64,000 nt of DNA from Polynucleobacter sp. AP-Kaivos-20-H2 (GTDB lineage: Bacteria; Pseudomonadota; Gammaproteobacteria; Burkholderiales; Burkholderiaceae): positions 62,001-126,000 of the forward strand of contig NZ_JACVOX010000004.1 in assembly GCF_018882215.1 (NCBI RefSeq). The letters are read 5' to 3'. A program made the position numbers and the translations under genes. Shown piece by piece: positions 1 through 8,511 of the stretch; the stretch's first letter is position 1, and each line of letters begins with the position of its first letter. The notes under the pieces were generated by a model. The model was not told the DNA's origin. It did not search any database and saw only the letters and a list, made by a program, of their open reading frames with translations.

Positions 1-126
1 GTGGGTTCCGCACATTACCAAGGCAGTTGCTTTGTCTTTGATGAGCGTGAGGCATTGGAGCCAAACCTAGACTCCATCCCCGTAGAACACTCCATTCGAA
101 AGAAACTCAAAGCCAGCCAAGCCTGA
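1..126 (+). CDS. C-terminal end of a rhodanese/TrhO-like protein (partial)
   Basis: This reading frame is open from the first base of the window and stops with TGA at 124-126, giving 42 residues of a gene that begins upstream. The visible tail contains a CFVFDER stretch after HYQG. That resembles the segment following the catalytic rhodanese domain in TrhO/YceA-type sulfurtransferase-related tRNA hydroxylases. The cysteine-rich tail seen in some members of that family is absent. The assignment rests on this one motif, and the catalytic cysteine would lie outside the window. Confidence 0.5.
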   Translation: MGSAHYQGSCFVFDEREALEPNLDSIPVEHSIRKKLKASQA

Positions 127-202
127 GCAGGGCTAACGCTATCAATAGTAAAATGACTTGGCTGTACAAAACTAACTTACAACAACAATTCGGACTCGAG
201 AC

Positions 203-1204
203 ATGTCTAATACGATCAATCGGCAAAAGCCGATTTTTTTGTCATCCCTTATCTTTGCTTTTTTGGGATTGGCATTCCATTTCAATGCGCAAGCACAAGG
301 TGCAGCAACCTATCCAACCAAACCTATCAAACTGATTGCACCAGTAGCTGCTGGTGGCGGATTAGATAATATTGCACGAGCTGTTGCGGAAAAACTTTCT
401 CGATCTATTGGTCAAACAGTGGTTGTAGAAAACATGGGTGGTGGTGGCGGATCAATTGCCTCACAAGCAACCGCTAAAGCACCAGCTGATGGCTACACAC
501 TCATGATTGCTTATGTAGGAACACACGGCACTAACCCTGCTGTCCGCAAACTACCTTACGACGCCATTAAAGATTTCACACCGATTGGCATGATTGGTGC
601 AACACCTAACGTACTCATTATCAATCCTGACCTACCGATCAAGAATTTCAAAGAGTTTGTAGATTACGCCAAAAAGAATCCTGCCAAATTAAGTTATGGA
701 TCTGCTGGTCCAGGCACTCTGACACATCTTGGCATGGAGCAACTAAAGCTAGCAGCTGGAATATTTATGGTGCATGTGCCTTATCGTGGCGTAGGTCCTG
801 CCTACACTGATTTATTGGCAAGCCAGACTCAAGCGATGTTCCCTACTCTATTTGCAGCGTTGCCATACATCAATACGAATAGGGTTCGTGGGCTTGCTGT
901 TACTGGATCTAAACGTAGCCCAGTAGCACCCAATATTCCCACCTTCAAAGAGCTTGGATATAACGGCTTTGATGGCCAGCAGTGGTATGGCTTGGTAGGC
1001 CCCGCAAATCTTCCACCTGCGATTGTTGCCAAGCTCAATGCCGAATTAAACAAAGTTCTCGCGCTACCAGACTTCTCAGAAAAAATGACAAGTGAGGCTT
1101 TGACATTGATGCCGATGACGCCTCCTCAATTTACTAATTACATCAAAGAAGATATTGCACGCTGGGCTAAGGTTGCCAAAGACCGCAATATTGAAATCGA
1201 TTAA
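203..1204 (+). CDS. TctC/Bug family tripartite tricarboxylate receptor (1 of 5)
   Basis: Periplasmic solute receptor of the tripartite tricarboxylate transporter type, 333 residues, the usual length. An N-terminal signal peptide (hydrophobic core about residues 10-28, ending near AQAQG) is followed by the family marks YPTKPI, VVVEN, PADGYTL and HVPYRGVGPAYTDLL. The usual NRPGAGG loop reads NMGGGGGS here, so the ligand pocket may differ. No TctA or TctB permease gene lies nearby. It is the first gene of a forward run with MmgE/PrpD and a hydroxyacid dehydrogenase, which suggests a carboxylate ligand. The ATG at 203 has only a weak ribosome binding site. Confidence 0.88.
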   Translation: MSNTINRQKPIFLSSLIFAFLGLAFHFNAQAQGAATYPTKPIKLIAPVAAGGGLDNIARAVAEKLSRSIGQTVVVENMGGGGGSIASQATAKAPADGYTLMIAYVGTHGTNPAVRKLPYDAIKDFTPIGMIGATPNVLIINPDLPIKNFKEFVDYAKKNPAKLSYGSAGPGTLTHLGMEQLKLAAGIFMVHVPYRGVGPAYTDLLASQTQAMFPTLFAALPYINTNRVRGLAVTGSKRSPVAPNIPTFKELGYNGFDGQQWYGLVGPANLPPAIVAKLNAELNKVLALPDFSEKMTSEALTLMPMTPPQFTNYIKEDIARWAKVAKDRNIEID

Positions 1205-1257
1205 TTTTCAATACCCACTTATTTAAAAATACTCACACTTATTCATAGGAAATTTAT

Positions 1258-2631
1258 ATGTCTCACGCTATTGCTGCAGCAGCTGATCTCAATGCACCAC
1301 CAGTCACCAAAATTTTGGCGGAGTTTGTTAATACTCACCCAAGCCAAGGATGGACTCCAGAGGTTGAACACGAAGGGCATCGTACATTCTTAAACTGGCT
1401 TGGTTGTGCGATCGGTGCAGCCAATCATGAGAGCATTGAATCCTCATTAGCTGCTATTCGTGAATTTCAACCAGCGCCACAAGCCAGCATCCTCGGTCGC
1501 AAAGACAAAGTAGATATGGGCGGAGCAGCATTGATTAACGGCATCAGCTCACATACTTTTGACTTTGACGATACTCACCTCAAAACCGTGATTCATCCAG
1601 CTGGCCCAGTGGCTTCTGCAATCCTAGCCTTAGGCGAACACATTGGCGCCAATGGTCGCCAAATGATTGACTCTCTTGTTCTGGGCATTGATGTTGCCTG
1701 TCGAGTCGGTAATGCAATGTATCCAGATCACTACCATCGTGGCTGGCATATCACCGGCTCCACAGGGATGTTGGGTTCTGCTGCTGCATGTTCACGCTTA
1801 ATGGGTCTTGATCTGCAAAAAACAATTATGGCTCTGGGTATTGCTGCCTCACAACCGGTTGGTATGCGCGAGCAATTTGGCACGATGACCAAACCTTTTC
1901 ATCCGGGTGGCGCTGCACGTGCAGGTCAACTTTCTGCGTTGTTGGCAAAACATGGTTTTACTGCAAGCTCTAAAGCGCTTGAAGCGGGTCGTGGCTATAT
2001 GCAAACCGTTTCTACTAAGTGTGACTGGTCAGAAATTGATCGCGCACTCGGAAAATCTTTTGAGATTTCCTTAAATACTTACAAACCTTTTGCTTGCGGA
2101 ATTGTGATTCACCCAGCTATTGATGCTTGCGCCCAATTGCGTGCCCAAGGTGTTAAAGCAGAAGACGTTGAACGCATTGAGCTGCGCGTTCACCCACTGG
2201 TACTCGAATTAACTGGCAAGAAAACACCTAAAGATGGACTAGAAGGCAAGTTCAGCGTGTATCACGGCTGCGCTGTAGGCTTGATGTTTGGTCAAGCAGG
2301 TGAAGGTGAATATGCGGATGACATCGTTAACCGTCCTGACGTTGTAGCTTTGCGCGCTAAAGTGAACGCGACTACCGATACCTCTATTAGCGAGGCATCC
2401 GTTGACGTTAAAGCCTTCCTTAAGGATGGCAAAGAAGTGCATATCTTTGTAAAGAATGCAATTGGCTCTGTAGAAAACCCAATGAGCGACGCTAACTTGG
2501 AGCAAAAATTTACAAGCCTGGCTGAGCCGGTAATTGGCAAAGAGAAAACCCTCCAACTGATTTCTGCACTCTGGAAATTAGGACAAGCGCCAGACCTTAA
2601 GCAAATCTTAAGCCTTTGCACTCCAGACTAA
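1258..2631 (+). CDS. MmgE/PrpD family protein
   Basis: A 457-residue protein of the MmgE/PrpD family, which contains 2-methylcitrate dehydratase, cis-aconitate decarboxylase and related enzymes acting on branched or tricarboxylic acids. Family marks are the DFDDTH motif near residue 103, the HPAGPVASAILALGE block, the GWHITGSTG segment and KPFACGIVIHPAIDA in the C-terminal half. AGGAAA lies 5-10 bases before the ATG. It follows the Bug receptor by 53 bases and precedes a 2-hydroxyacid dehydrogenase by 24. No prpB or prpC neighbour is present, so a methylcitrate-cycle role is not supported and the substrate is unknown. Confidence 0.85.
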   Translation: MSHAIAAAADLNAPPVTKILAEFVNTHPSQGWTPEVEHEGHRTFLNWLGCAIGAANHESIESSLAAIREFQPAPQASILGRKDKVDMGGAALINGISSHTFDFDDTHLKTVIHPAGPVASAILALGEHIGANGRQMIDSLVLGIDVACRVGNAMYPDHYHRGWHITGSTGMLGSAAACSRLMGLDLQKTIMALGIAASQPVGMREQFGTMTKPFHPGGAARAGQLSALLAKHGFTASSKALEAGRGYMQTVSTKCDWSEIDRALGKSFEISLNTYKPFACGIVIHPAIDACAQLRAQGVKAEDVERIELRVHPLVLELTGKKTPKDGLEGKFSVYHGCAVGLMFGQAGEGEYADDIVNRPDVVALRAKVNATTDTSISEASVDVKAFLKDGKEVHIFVKNAIGSVENPMSDANLEQKFTSLAEPVIGKEKTLQLISALWKLGQAPDLKQILSLCTPD

Positions 2632-2655
2632 TTTCACCTGAAAGTTTTTTCATTT

Positions 2656-3633
2656 ATGGCTTCATTACCGAACATCGTTATTCTTGGGGATTATGAGCGC
2701 GCTTTACGTCGCTTCTCTAACTGGGATAAGTTAGACCAACAAGCTAAGCTCACCTTCTACCATGAGCCTTTGCGTGATGAAGCCTTATATGAAGCAGTAA
2801 AAGATGCCGACGTAATTGCTATCGTAAGAGATCGCTCGCCCTTCAATGAGGCGATGATCGCGCGCTTACCAAAACTCAAGTTTTTAATGTTTACTGGCGA
2901 ACGCAATGGCACCCTAGAAGCCTCTGCTCTAGTTTCCAGAAATATCCCCATGGGCTGCACGCCAGGTGGGCCCTCAAAAGAAACTACCGCCGAGCTTACT
3001 TGGGCTTTGATTCTGGGCGCATCTAAGCGCCTGATTGAAGAAAATAAACTGATCGCCTCTGGTGGCTGGCGCGATGCATTTTCTCTCCTACCAATGCTCT
3101 CTGGCGAACGCTTGGGCATTATGGGCTTAGGTGCTATTGGCAGTCGGGTGGCACGTGTTGGCGCTGCTTTTGGTATGGAGGTTGTAGCGTGGAGTCCGCG
3201 CATGACCCCAGAACGTGCAGCAGCTGAAAATGCAAAAGCCGTTAGCTTAGATGAGTTACTCAAAACCTCTAAGGTGGTATCCATGCACTTAGTAGCTGGC
3301 CCCGGAACTAAGGGATTGATTAGCGCTGATCAATTGGCGCTAATGCGTCCAGATTCAATTCTGATCAACACTTCGCGCGCTGCACTCATTAATATGCCTG
3401 ACCTCCAAAAGGCGCTAGCCTCCGGTAGACCAGGACAAGCAGCGGTGGATGTGTTTGATGTTGAGCCCCTTCCTGAAAAAGATGCACTACGCAACACTCC
3501 CAATCTTTTAGTGACGCCTCATTTAGGCTTTATTGCTGAACCAATTTTTGAGGCTTTCTCAAAAGGTATTACAGAAACTTTAGAGGCATGGCTAGAAAAT
3601 AAACCAGTACCGCATCCCTTTAAGCCTCAATAA
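2656..3633 (+). CDS. D-2-hydroxyacid dehydrogenase family protein
   Basis: NAD(P)-dependent D-isomer 2-hydroxyacid dehydrogenase family, 325 residues, cytoplasmic. The Rossmann dinucleotide motif GLGAIGSRVA lies near residues 155-165. The later NTSRAALINMPDL and AAVDVFDVEPLP segments are those around the catalytic Arg/Glu in this family, and TPHLGF carries the catalytic His near residue 293. It probably interconverts a 2-oxo acid and a D-2-hydroxy acid, fitting the carboxylate receptor and MmgE/PrpD gene in the same transcription unit. Exact substrate unknown. Confidence 0.85.
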   Translation: MASLPNIVILGDYERALRRFSNWDKLDQQAKLTFYHEPLRDEALYEAVKDADVIAIVRDRSPFNEAMIARLPKLKFLMFTGERNGTLEASALVSRNIPMGCTPGGPSKETTAELTWALILGASKRLIEENKLIASGGWRDAFSLLPMLSGERLGIMGLGAIGSRVARVGAAFGMEVVAWSPRMTPERAAAENAKAVSLDELLKTSKVVSMHLVAGPGTKGLISADQLALMRPDSILINTSRAALINMPDLQKALASGRPGQAAVDVFDVEPLPEKDALRNTPNLLVTPHLGFIAEPIFEAFSKGITETLEAWLENKPVPHPFKPQ

Positions 3634-3656
3634 TTTATTAATAAACAGCGTCCTTG

Positions 3657-4196
3657 ATGCATAACCTAACCCCGTCACAGCTATTTATCAGTTTTAGCAA
3701 AATTGGCATGTCAGGCTTTGGTGGTGTACTCCCTTGGGCCAGACGAACCCTAGTGGAGCGGGACAAAATTCTGACGTCTGAGGAATTTAGTGCCATCCTT
3801 GGCATTTGCCAAATCGTTCCAGGCCCAAATATTGTTAACCTCGCTGTTTGCGTTGGCTCTCGATTTGCGGGAGCAAGGGGAGCTGCTGCGGCAGTCCTTG
3901 GTCTGACCCTCGGACCAATTGCCATCGTGCTGTTACTTGCCACGCTCTATCAACACTACAGCTATTTGGATACAGTGAAAGGACTATTGCGAGGCATCTC
4001 TGCAGTAGGTGTAGGCCTCATCGCTTCAACTGGTTTCAAGATGCTGCGCGATGAGTTTCACTTTCCTTTGATGCTGCTAGTGGTTGTCATCACTATCTGT
4101 GCAGTCACCTACTTTCATCTTGGTCTAGGTTGGGTTGTACTCGCTGTTTTACCGCTAGCACTATTTTTGGCACGCAAGAAAGCACTTAGTTCATGA
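3657..4196 (+). CDS. chromate transporter family, N-terminal-type half
   Basis: Short-chain CHR family membrane protein of 179 residues, equivalent to the first half of ChrA. The N-terminal FGG turn (GMSGFGGVLPWARR) and the PGPN motif (QIVPGPNIVNLAV) are typical, followed by about five hydrophobic segments. The ATG at 3657 is preferred over a TTG at 3654. The stop overlaps the next start by four bases, and the next gene encodes the matching second half, so the pair probably forms a heterodimeric carrier. Chromate export is known for some members. The setting in a carboxylate operon suggests that another anion could be the real substrate. Confidence 0.82.
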   Translation: MHNLTPSQLFISFSKIGMSGFGGVLPWARRTLVERDKILTSEEFSAILGICQIVPGPNIVNLAVCVGSRFAGARGAAAAVLGLTLGPIAIVLLLATLYQHYSYLDTVKGLLRGISAVGVGLIASTGFKMLRDEFHFPLMLLVVVITICAVTYFHLGLGWVVLAVLPLALFLARKKALSS

Positions 4197-4714
4197 GTAT
4201 GCTTTTAAGCGTCTTCCTGAAACTATCCGCCTTCTCGCTAGTTGCGTTTGGCGGTGTCAACGCTTTGCTACCAGAGTTGTTGAACTTGGCCGTCTATCAA
4301 GAGCATTGGATTGATCTGCAAACTTTTTCAGATTACTTTGCTATAGCGCAAGCAGCACCGGGCCCCAACTTCATGACTGTAACCCTATTGGGCTGGCATA
4401 TTTATGGCGTACTAGGTGCATTTATTGCCACGCTGGCAATTGCATGGCCCTCATCTATCCTGATTTATTTTTTGCAGCGATTTATTATGGGCATTCAAGA
4501 TCCCATCAAGAAGAAATCTATTCAGTATGCAGCGGCAGCCCTAGCTATTGGACTGGTTCTTTCTTCTGCATGGCAAATTGCTATTCAAATTAACCATGGC
4601 GCGGCAGCCTACGCCTTGACCCTTGCGACTATTGGCTTTACATTGTTTACACGCTGGCACCCTCTATATCTAATAGTCATAGGTGGAGCCTTAGGCTTTC
4701 TAGGATTTGTTTAA
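4193..4714 (+). CDS. chromate transporter family, C-terminal-type half
   Basis: Second short-chain CHR protein, 173 residues, corresponding to the C-terminal half of full-length ChrA. It shows the FGGVNALLPEL turn near residue 20 and AAPGPNFMTVTL near residue 58, the family's paired motifs, with about five membrane segments. The start codon overlaps the previous gene's stop as ATGA, so translation is probably coupled and the two halves are made in equal amounts. A Bug receptor gene follows 17 bases downstream on the same strand. Confident as family, uncertain as to substrate. Confidence 0.82.
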   Translation: MSMLLSVFLKLSAFSLVAFGGVNALLPELLNLAVYQEHWIDLQTFSDYFAIAQAAPGPNFMTVTLLGWHIYGVLGAFIATLAIAWPSSILIYFLQRFIMGIQDPIKKKSIQYAAAALAIGLVLSSAWQIAIQINHGAAAYALTLATIGFTLFTRWHPLYLIVIGGALGFLGFV

Positions 4715-4731
4715 ACATTTTAGGAATTAAT

Positions 4732-5709
4732 ATGCGACTGATTCAATACTCTACCTTCTGCCTATTAAGCCTTCTCTCTACTTTCTGCAGTGTATCTTTT
4801 GCGCAAAGCAATTACCCCAGCAAACCCATTAATTTCATTGTTCCTTATGGTGCCGGTGGTGGCGCAGACTCACGTAGTCGTCAGATAGCCCAAAAAATGA
4901 GTGTCATTCTGAAGCAACCTATCATCGTCGATAACAAACCGGGGGCTGGCGGCAACATTGGCACAGAATTCATTTCTAGAGCTGCTCCGGATGGCTACAC
5001 CATTGGAATGGGCAACTTCGCGCCCATGGCCGTTAATAAAACACTCTTTGGCAATTTGCGCTACGACCCAGAAATAGATCTCACTCCTATCATTTTGATT
5101 GAAAAAGGACCTCTAGTATTAGTTGTCAATCCAAGCTCCCCATACAAAACTGTTCAAGAAATTGTTGCAGTCGCCAAAGCTAAGCCGGGTGTTCTCACTT
5201 TCTCATCGGGCGGCATTGGAGGAAGCCATCAATTATCCGGCGAACTCTTTAAACAAAGCGCTGGCATCGATATGATTCACGTCCCTTATAAGAGTGGATC
5301 TGCTGGCTTAACCGATCTACTGGCCGGGAATGTCACCATGATGTTTGATCAAATGTATTCAGCGATGCCCAGCATCAAAGCCGATAAGTTACGCCCCATT
5401 GCGATTACTAGCAAGAAACGCTCTCCTCTTCTACCGAACGTGCCTACTTTTGCTGAAGCAGGCTACCCCAAGGTTGAAGTTCTCAATTGGCAAGGTCTTA
5501 TCGCACCAAAGGGAACGCCTAAAGCCATTATTGATAAATTAAATGCTGCTGCAAATGAGGCGCTCAAAGATCCTCAGCTACGTGAACTCATGCTCTCGCA
5601 AGGGAATGAGATTGGTGGAGGGAGTCCTGCGGAATTTGCCAGCCTAATTAAATCTGAGAGTGCGAAATGGAGTGCTGTTGTAAAAACAGCCAATATCAAG
5701 CCGGAGTAA
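4732..5709 (+). CDS. TctC/Bug family tripartite tricarboxylate receptor (2 of 5)
   Basis: Exported solute receptor of 325 residues with a clear signal peptide (hydrophobic core about residues 8-22, SFAQ cleavage). The mature start has the family motif YPSKPI, then IVPYGAGGGADSRSR, DNKPGAGGNIGTEFI, PDGYTI and HVPYKSGSAGLTDLLAG. A ribosome binding site (AGGAATT) precedes the ATG. It is the last gene of the forward run that starts at 203 and is followed at once by a strong intrinsic terminator. No permease partner is in the window. Ligand unknown, probably a small carboxylate. Confidence 0.88.
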   Translation: MRLIQYSTFCLLSLLSTFCSVSFAQSNYPSKPINFIVPYGAGGGADSRSRQIAQKMSVILKQPIIVDNKPGAGGNIGTEFISRAAPDGYTIGMGNFAPMAVNKTLFGNLRYDPEIDLTPIILIEKGPLVLVVNPSSPYKTVQEIVAVAKAKPGVLTFSSGGIGGSHQLSGELFKQSAGIDMIHVPYKSGSAGLTDLLAGNVTMMFDQMYSAMPSIKADKLRPIAITSKKRSPLLPNVPTFAEAGYPKVEVLNWQGLIAPKGTPKAIIDKLNAAANEALKDPQLRELMLSQGNEIGGGSPAEFASLIKSESAKWSAVVKTANIKPE

Positions 5710-5730
5710 GGAATTCAATTTTGAATGGTA

Positions 5731-5756
5731 TTGGGGGCTTAGTGCCCCCAATTTTA
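5731..5756 (+). terminator. rho-independent terminator
   Basis: Perfect 8-bp stem TTGGGGGC/GCCCCCAA (5731-5738 with 5744-5751), 5-base loop, then TTTTA. It lies 21 bases after the Bug receptor stop and closes the 203-5709 run. Its tail overlaps the end of the convergent crcB gene. Confidence 0.85.
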
Positions 5757-6131
5757 TTTGAAAGCCTGGTAGGTCAAGATACCCAAGAAGGTCAGCACAA
5801 GTGAGCCAACTAGATTTAGTAGCGCTGTGCCCAAAGCCCAGGTAAATTCCCCGCGCTGCATAAAGCCAACCACCTCAGCAGAAAAGCTTGAGAAGGTAGT
5901 CAAGCCCCCTAAGAAACCAGTGACCACTAACAGTTTCCACTCTGGAGAAAGGCTTGGATTGTTACCGAAGAAGGCAACTGCAATCCCAATCAAGTATCCG
6001 CCAACCATATTCGATATAAAAGTACCTAATGGCAGCGCAGAAGCCATCCCAACGGTAGCGAAATTAAAGCCAGCCCTTAATAAAGCGCCGAAGCCTGCTC
6101 CAAAAAAGATTGCAAAGATAGGAAGCCACAT
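5754..6131 (-). CDS. crcB: fluoride channel CrcB
   Basis: Fluc/CrcB family fluoride-specific ion channel, 125 residues, the standard length. Four hydrophobic segments are visible. The family marks GAGFGALLR near the N-terminus, LPLGTFISNMVGGYLIG, and GFLGGLTTFSSFS near residues 75-87 (phenylalanine/threonine track of the pore) are all present. CrcB works as a dimer in the inner membrane and releases toxic fluoride. It sits 12 bases after the DODA-like gene on the same strand. No fluoride riboswitch is apparent in that short gap. Confidence 0.93.
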   Translation of the reverse strand: MWLPIFAIFFGAGFGALLRAGFNFATVGMASALPLGTFISNMVGGYLIGIAVAFFGNNPSLSPEWKLLVVTGFLGGLTTFSSFSAEVVGFMQRGEFTWALGTALLNLVGSLVLTFLGILTYQAFK

Positions 6132-6143
6132 AATCTACTCTTG

Positions 6144-6923
6144 TTATTGAATTGAAAAACCCAGCATGCCAATTGAACTCATCTCAATTCCATCTGTATA
6201 GATTTTGGCCTGCTCCCCCGCTTCCTGCAAGGCTAAGGTATACAAGGCTGGCCAATAGTGCTCTGCTGTCGGAATAGAAAGGTGTGCTGCATCTCCAAAA
6301 CGCTCCCAGTCAATCAATGCCTCATGATGATTGGCGCGCATTTCTGAAACAAAAAAATCATTGAACTCTTTTGCCCATGGGTAAGGCTCAGCCCCATCTT
6401 GCCAATGAATGGTGCGTAAGTTATGCACCACATTGCCGCTAGACAAAATCAAAATATTTTCATCACGCAGGGGGCGTAATTGCTTAGCAAGCTCATAGTG
6501 CTCACGTGCTGACATTGCACCATCGAGACTCAGCTGCACCACAGGCACATCTGCATTGGGGTAAATGTATTTCAGAACCGACCAGGCTCCATGATCAATA
6601 CCCCATTCATTTTCTTCAAGCACAACTGGGACGCTCAATAATTCTTGCACGCGATCAGCTAATGCAGGGCTACCTGGCGCTGGATATTGAACATCAAACA
6701 ATGCTTGTGGAAAGCCACCGAAATCATGAATCGTTTTTGGTTTAGTCATTGCAGTTACCCAAACTCCGCGGGTTACCCAATGTGCTGAGATCATCAATAT
6801 CGCGTCAGGGCGCTTTAATGATTTTCCCAGAGCCGACCATGCCGCTGTATAGCGGTTGGGCTCTATGGCATACATCGGACTGCCATGGCCAGCAAATATT
6901 GCAGGTTGGCGATGGCTAGTCAT
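6144..6923 (-). CDS. 4,5-DOPA dioxygenase-like extradiol (DODA/YgiD) protein
   Basis: Class III extradiol ring-cleavage dioxygenase family, about 259 residues, cytoplasmic, metal dependent (Fe or Zn). FAGHGSPMYAIEPN carries the first metal-ligand histidine near the N-terminus. Further conserved histidines occur in SAHWVTRGVWV, GIDHGAWSVLKYIYP and SSGNVVHNLR. The ATG at 6923 is chosen over an in-frame TTG at 6932 because bacterial homologues start just before the HGSP motif. Bacterial members accept catecholic compounds, but the natural substrate is usually unknown. It is upstream of crcB with a 12-base gap. Confidence 0.85.
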   Translation of the reverse strand: MTSHRQPAIFAGHGSPMYAIEPNRYTAAWSALGKSLKRPDAILMISAHWVTRGVWVTAMTKPKTIHDFGGFPQALFDVQYPAPGSPALADRVQELLSVPVVLEENEWGIDHGAWSVLKYIYPNADVPVVQLSLDGAMSAREHYELAKQLRPLRDENILILSSGNVVHNLRTIHWQDGAEPYPWAKEFNDFFVSEMRANHHEALIDWERFGDAAHLSIPTAEHYWPALYTLALQEAGEQAKIYTDGIEMSSIGMLGFSIQ

Positions 6924-6932
6924 TAATACCAA

Positions 6933-7070
6933 TTAACCGAATACGTAACCTGTATGAGCTGCAACCAGTGCAAACAAAATAGCCAAGCTAGTAGCGGCAG
7001 CCAACATCACGACCAATGTAATGATCTTTTTGTTGATCTCTTCTTTAGATTCGTTATGCCATTCGTTCAT
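6933..7070 (-). CDS. small single-pass membrane protein, 45 aa
   Basis: Short reading frame from ATG (complement of 7068-7070) to TAA (6933-6935). A charged N-terminus (MNEWHNESKEEINKK) is followed by one hydrophobic helix (about residues 16-38) and a short tail ending HTGYVFG. AGAGGATT lies a normal distance before the start, which supports translation. It lies just before the DODA-like gene on the same strand and may be cotranscribed. No family was recognised. The helix-plus-charged-head design fits a small inner-membrane accessory peptide, but function is unknown. Confidence 0.6.
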   Translation of the reverse strand: MNEWHNESKEEINKKIITLVVMLAAATSLAILFALVAAHTGYVFG

Positions 7071-7114
7071 GCTAAATCCTCTATAAACACATTATTGAAT
7101 GGAGTAATTATCCA

Positions 7115-7282
7115 CTATCGACCGCGACCGGCCTTGCGCATCATGCCTTTTCCGCCACCAAAGCCTGCCTGAGGCCTTCCGGCTGGGCCAGAGGGTCCTT
7201 TTGGGACGGGTGGACGTGCTGGCGGCTTCGCTAATACCGCTTTTGCTGGGGTTTTTGAATCGGGTTTCTTTTCGTCAGTCAC
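7115..7282 (-). CDS. small Pro/Gly/Lys/Arg-rich protein, 55 aa
   Basis: Reading frame with a GTG start (complement of 7280-7282) and TAG stop. AGGAG stands six bases before the GTG and decides the start. The protein is low complexity. It has a Lys/Asp-rich head, an Ala/Pro-rich middle with PPARPPVPKGPSGPAGRPQ, and a basic tail GGGKGMMRKAGRGR. It is very basic and probably disordered, which suggests nucleic-acid or ribosome association, though that is inference. Its start is 28 bases from the divergent site-2 protease start. Confidence 0.6.
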   Translation of the reverse strand: MTDEKKPDSKTPAKAVLAKPPARPPVPKGPSGPAGRPQAGFGGGKGMMRKAGRGR

Positions 7283-7310
7283 TTTGAGCTCCTATGGATA
7301 TCATATTGCC

Positions 7311-7973
7311 ATGATTACTGACTATTCTATCCAAGCTGTCGCAATTAATGCGATTCCCCTGATTTTTGCCATCACCATCCATGAAGCAGCCCATGGCTAC
7401 GCAGCCCGCAGATTTGGCGATAATACCGCCTACATGCTGGGACGGGTGAGCCTCAATCCCGCTAAACATATAGACCCAGTAGGTACCCTATTGATTCCAC
7501 TCGTCTTAATTCTGACGGGGTCTCCTTTTTTGGTGGGGTATGCCAAGCCGGTACCAGTCAATTTTGGACGACTCAGAAACCCCAGAATTGACTCGATTTG
7601 GGTTGCCTTAGCGGGACCGGGATCGAATTTCGGACAGGCAATCATTTGGGCGGTCTTTTGGGTCCTAGTGCAGGGCTTCGGAATTGATGAACCCTTCCTG
7701 ACTTCAATGGCAAAAGCAGGAGTAATGTGGAATATCGGTTTACTGGTATTTAATCTGTTTCCGCTGCCACCCCTTGATGGCGGAAGAATTTTGGCAGGCC
7801 TTTTGCCTGCACGCCAATCTATTGCCCTAGGCAGATTAGAGCCATGGGGATTCTTTATTGTGCTCGGTCTCGTCTTTACGGGAATTATTGGCACCCTGTG
7901 GATGGAGCCCCTCAGCAGTTTTTTCCTGGGCATCATTAATCTTCTAATGACCCCCCTTAGAATGATTTTTTAA
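7311..7973 (+). CDS. site-2 protease family (M50) membrane protein
   Basis: Intramembrane zinc metalloprotease-like protein of about 220 residues with five to six hydrophobic segments. The zinc motif HEAAH is at residues 24-28, and the second active-site element, PLPPLDGGRIL, is in the C-terminal half. This compact form lacks a PDZ domain, like the common bacterial M50 group of unknown substrate. The ATG at 7311 is preferred over the TTG at 7284, which would add nine residues ahead of the first helix. The divergent small basic protein gene begins 28 bases away. Confidence 0.85.
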   Translation: MITDYSIQAVAINAIPLIFAITIHEAAHGYAARRFGDNTAYMLGRVSLNPAKHIDPVGTLLIPLVLILTGSPFLVGYAKPVPVNFGRLRNPRIDSIWVALAGPGSNFGQAIIWAVFWVLVQGFGIDEPFLTSMAKAGVMWNIGLLVFNLFPLPPLDGGRILAGLLPARQSIALGRLEPWGFFIVLGLVFTGIIGTLWMEPLSSFFLGIINLLMTPLRMIF

Positions 7974-8041
7974 GTGGGCAAAAATGACTATTCTGGGATA
8001 TGCTCAAAATAAGCAGTCCAATTGATCAAGGGAGAGCAATC

Positions 8042-8494
8042 ATGAAACTACACAAATTTATTATGGCAGGCACTGCAACTGTTTTAGCCATTGGCGCAGG
8101 CGCTGCCTTTGCTCAATTTCAAAATGCAGAAAAAGCAATTGAATATCGTCAGAGCGTCATGACGATCATTAACACGCACTTCGGAAGAATTGGTGCTGTT
8201 GTTAAAGGTGCAGCACCATATAACAAAGATGATGTGAGCAAAAATGCAGAGATCGTAACAATGATGTCTACTTTGCCTTGGCAAGCTTTTGGTCCTGGCA
8301 CTGAAGGCGGTAAAGCAAAACCTGAGGTGTGGTCAGACAACGCCAAGTTCAAAGCTGCGGCAGAAAAAATGCAATTAGCTGTTGTTGATCTCAATAAAGC
8401 TGCTCAGTCAGGCGACTTAGAGAGTATTAAAAAATCTTTTGGTGCAGTAGGAACAACCTGCAAAGGCTGCCATGATGACTTCAAAAAGAAATAA
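8042..8494 (+). CDS. cytochrome c-prime/c556-type protein
   Basis: Periplasmic haem protein of 150 residues. A signal peptide ends near AAFAQ (residue 23), and the mature part begins with a four-helix-bundle-like sequence. The single haem-binding motif CKGCH is at the extreme C-terminus, the arrangement of class II cytochromes c (c-prime and c556). GGGAGAG before the ATG at 8042 fixes the start; an upstream ATG at 8000 lacks this. A cytochrome b gene ends convergently 17 bases downstream. Class II cytochromes bind NO or carry electrons; which applies here is unknown. Haem attachment would depend on the ccm operon in this window. Confidence 0.88.
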   Translation: MKLHKFIMAGTATVLAIGAGAAFAQFQNAEKAIEYRQSVMTIINTHFGRIGAVVKGAAPYNKDDVSKNAEIVTMMSTLPWQAFGPGTEGGKAKPEVWSDNAKFKAAAEKMQLAVVDLNKAAQSGDLESIKKSFGAVGTTCKGCHDDFKKK

Positions 8495-8511
8495 GCAATT
8501 TTTATTGATTG

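Noticed and set aside
2239-2621. Two long minus-strand frames inside the MmgE/PrpD gene
   Set aside because: They overlap a well-supported gene and show no motif or ribosome site.
1258-2631. PrpD of a methylcitrate cycle
   Set aside because: No prpB, prpC or acn-type neighbours are present; only family membership is supported.
8021-8030. TTGATC-type palindromes before the c-prime-type cytochrome and near 20141 as FNR boxes
   Set aside because: The half-sites are joined without the four-base spacer FNR needs.
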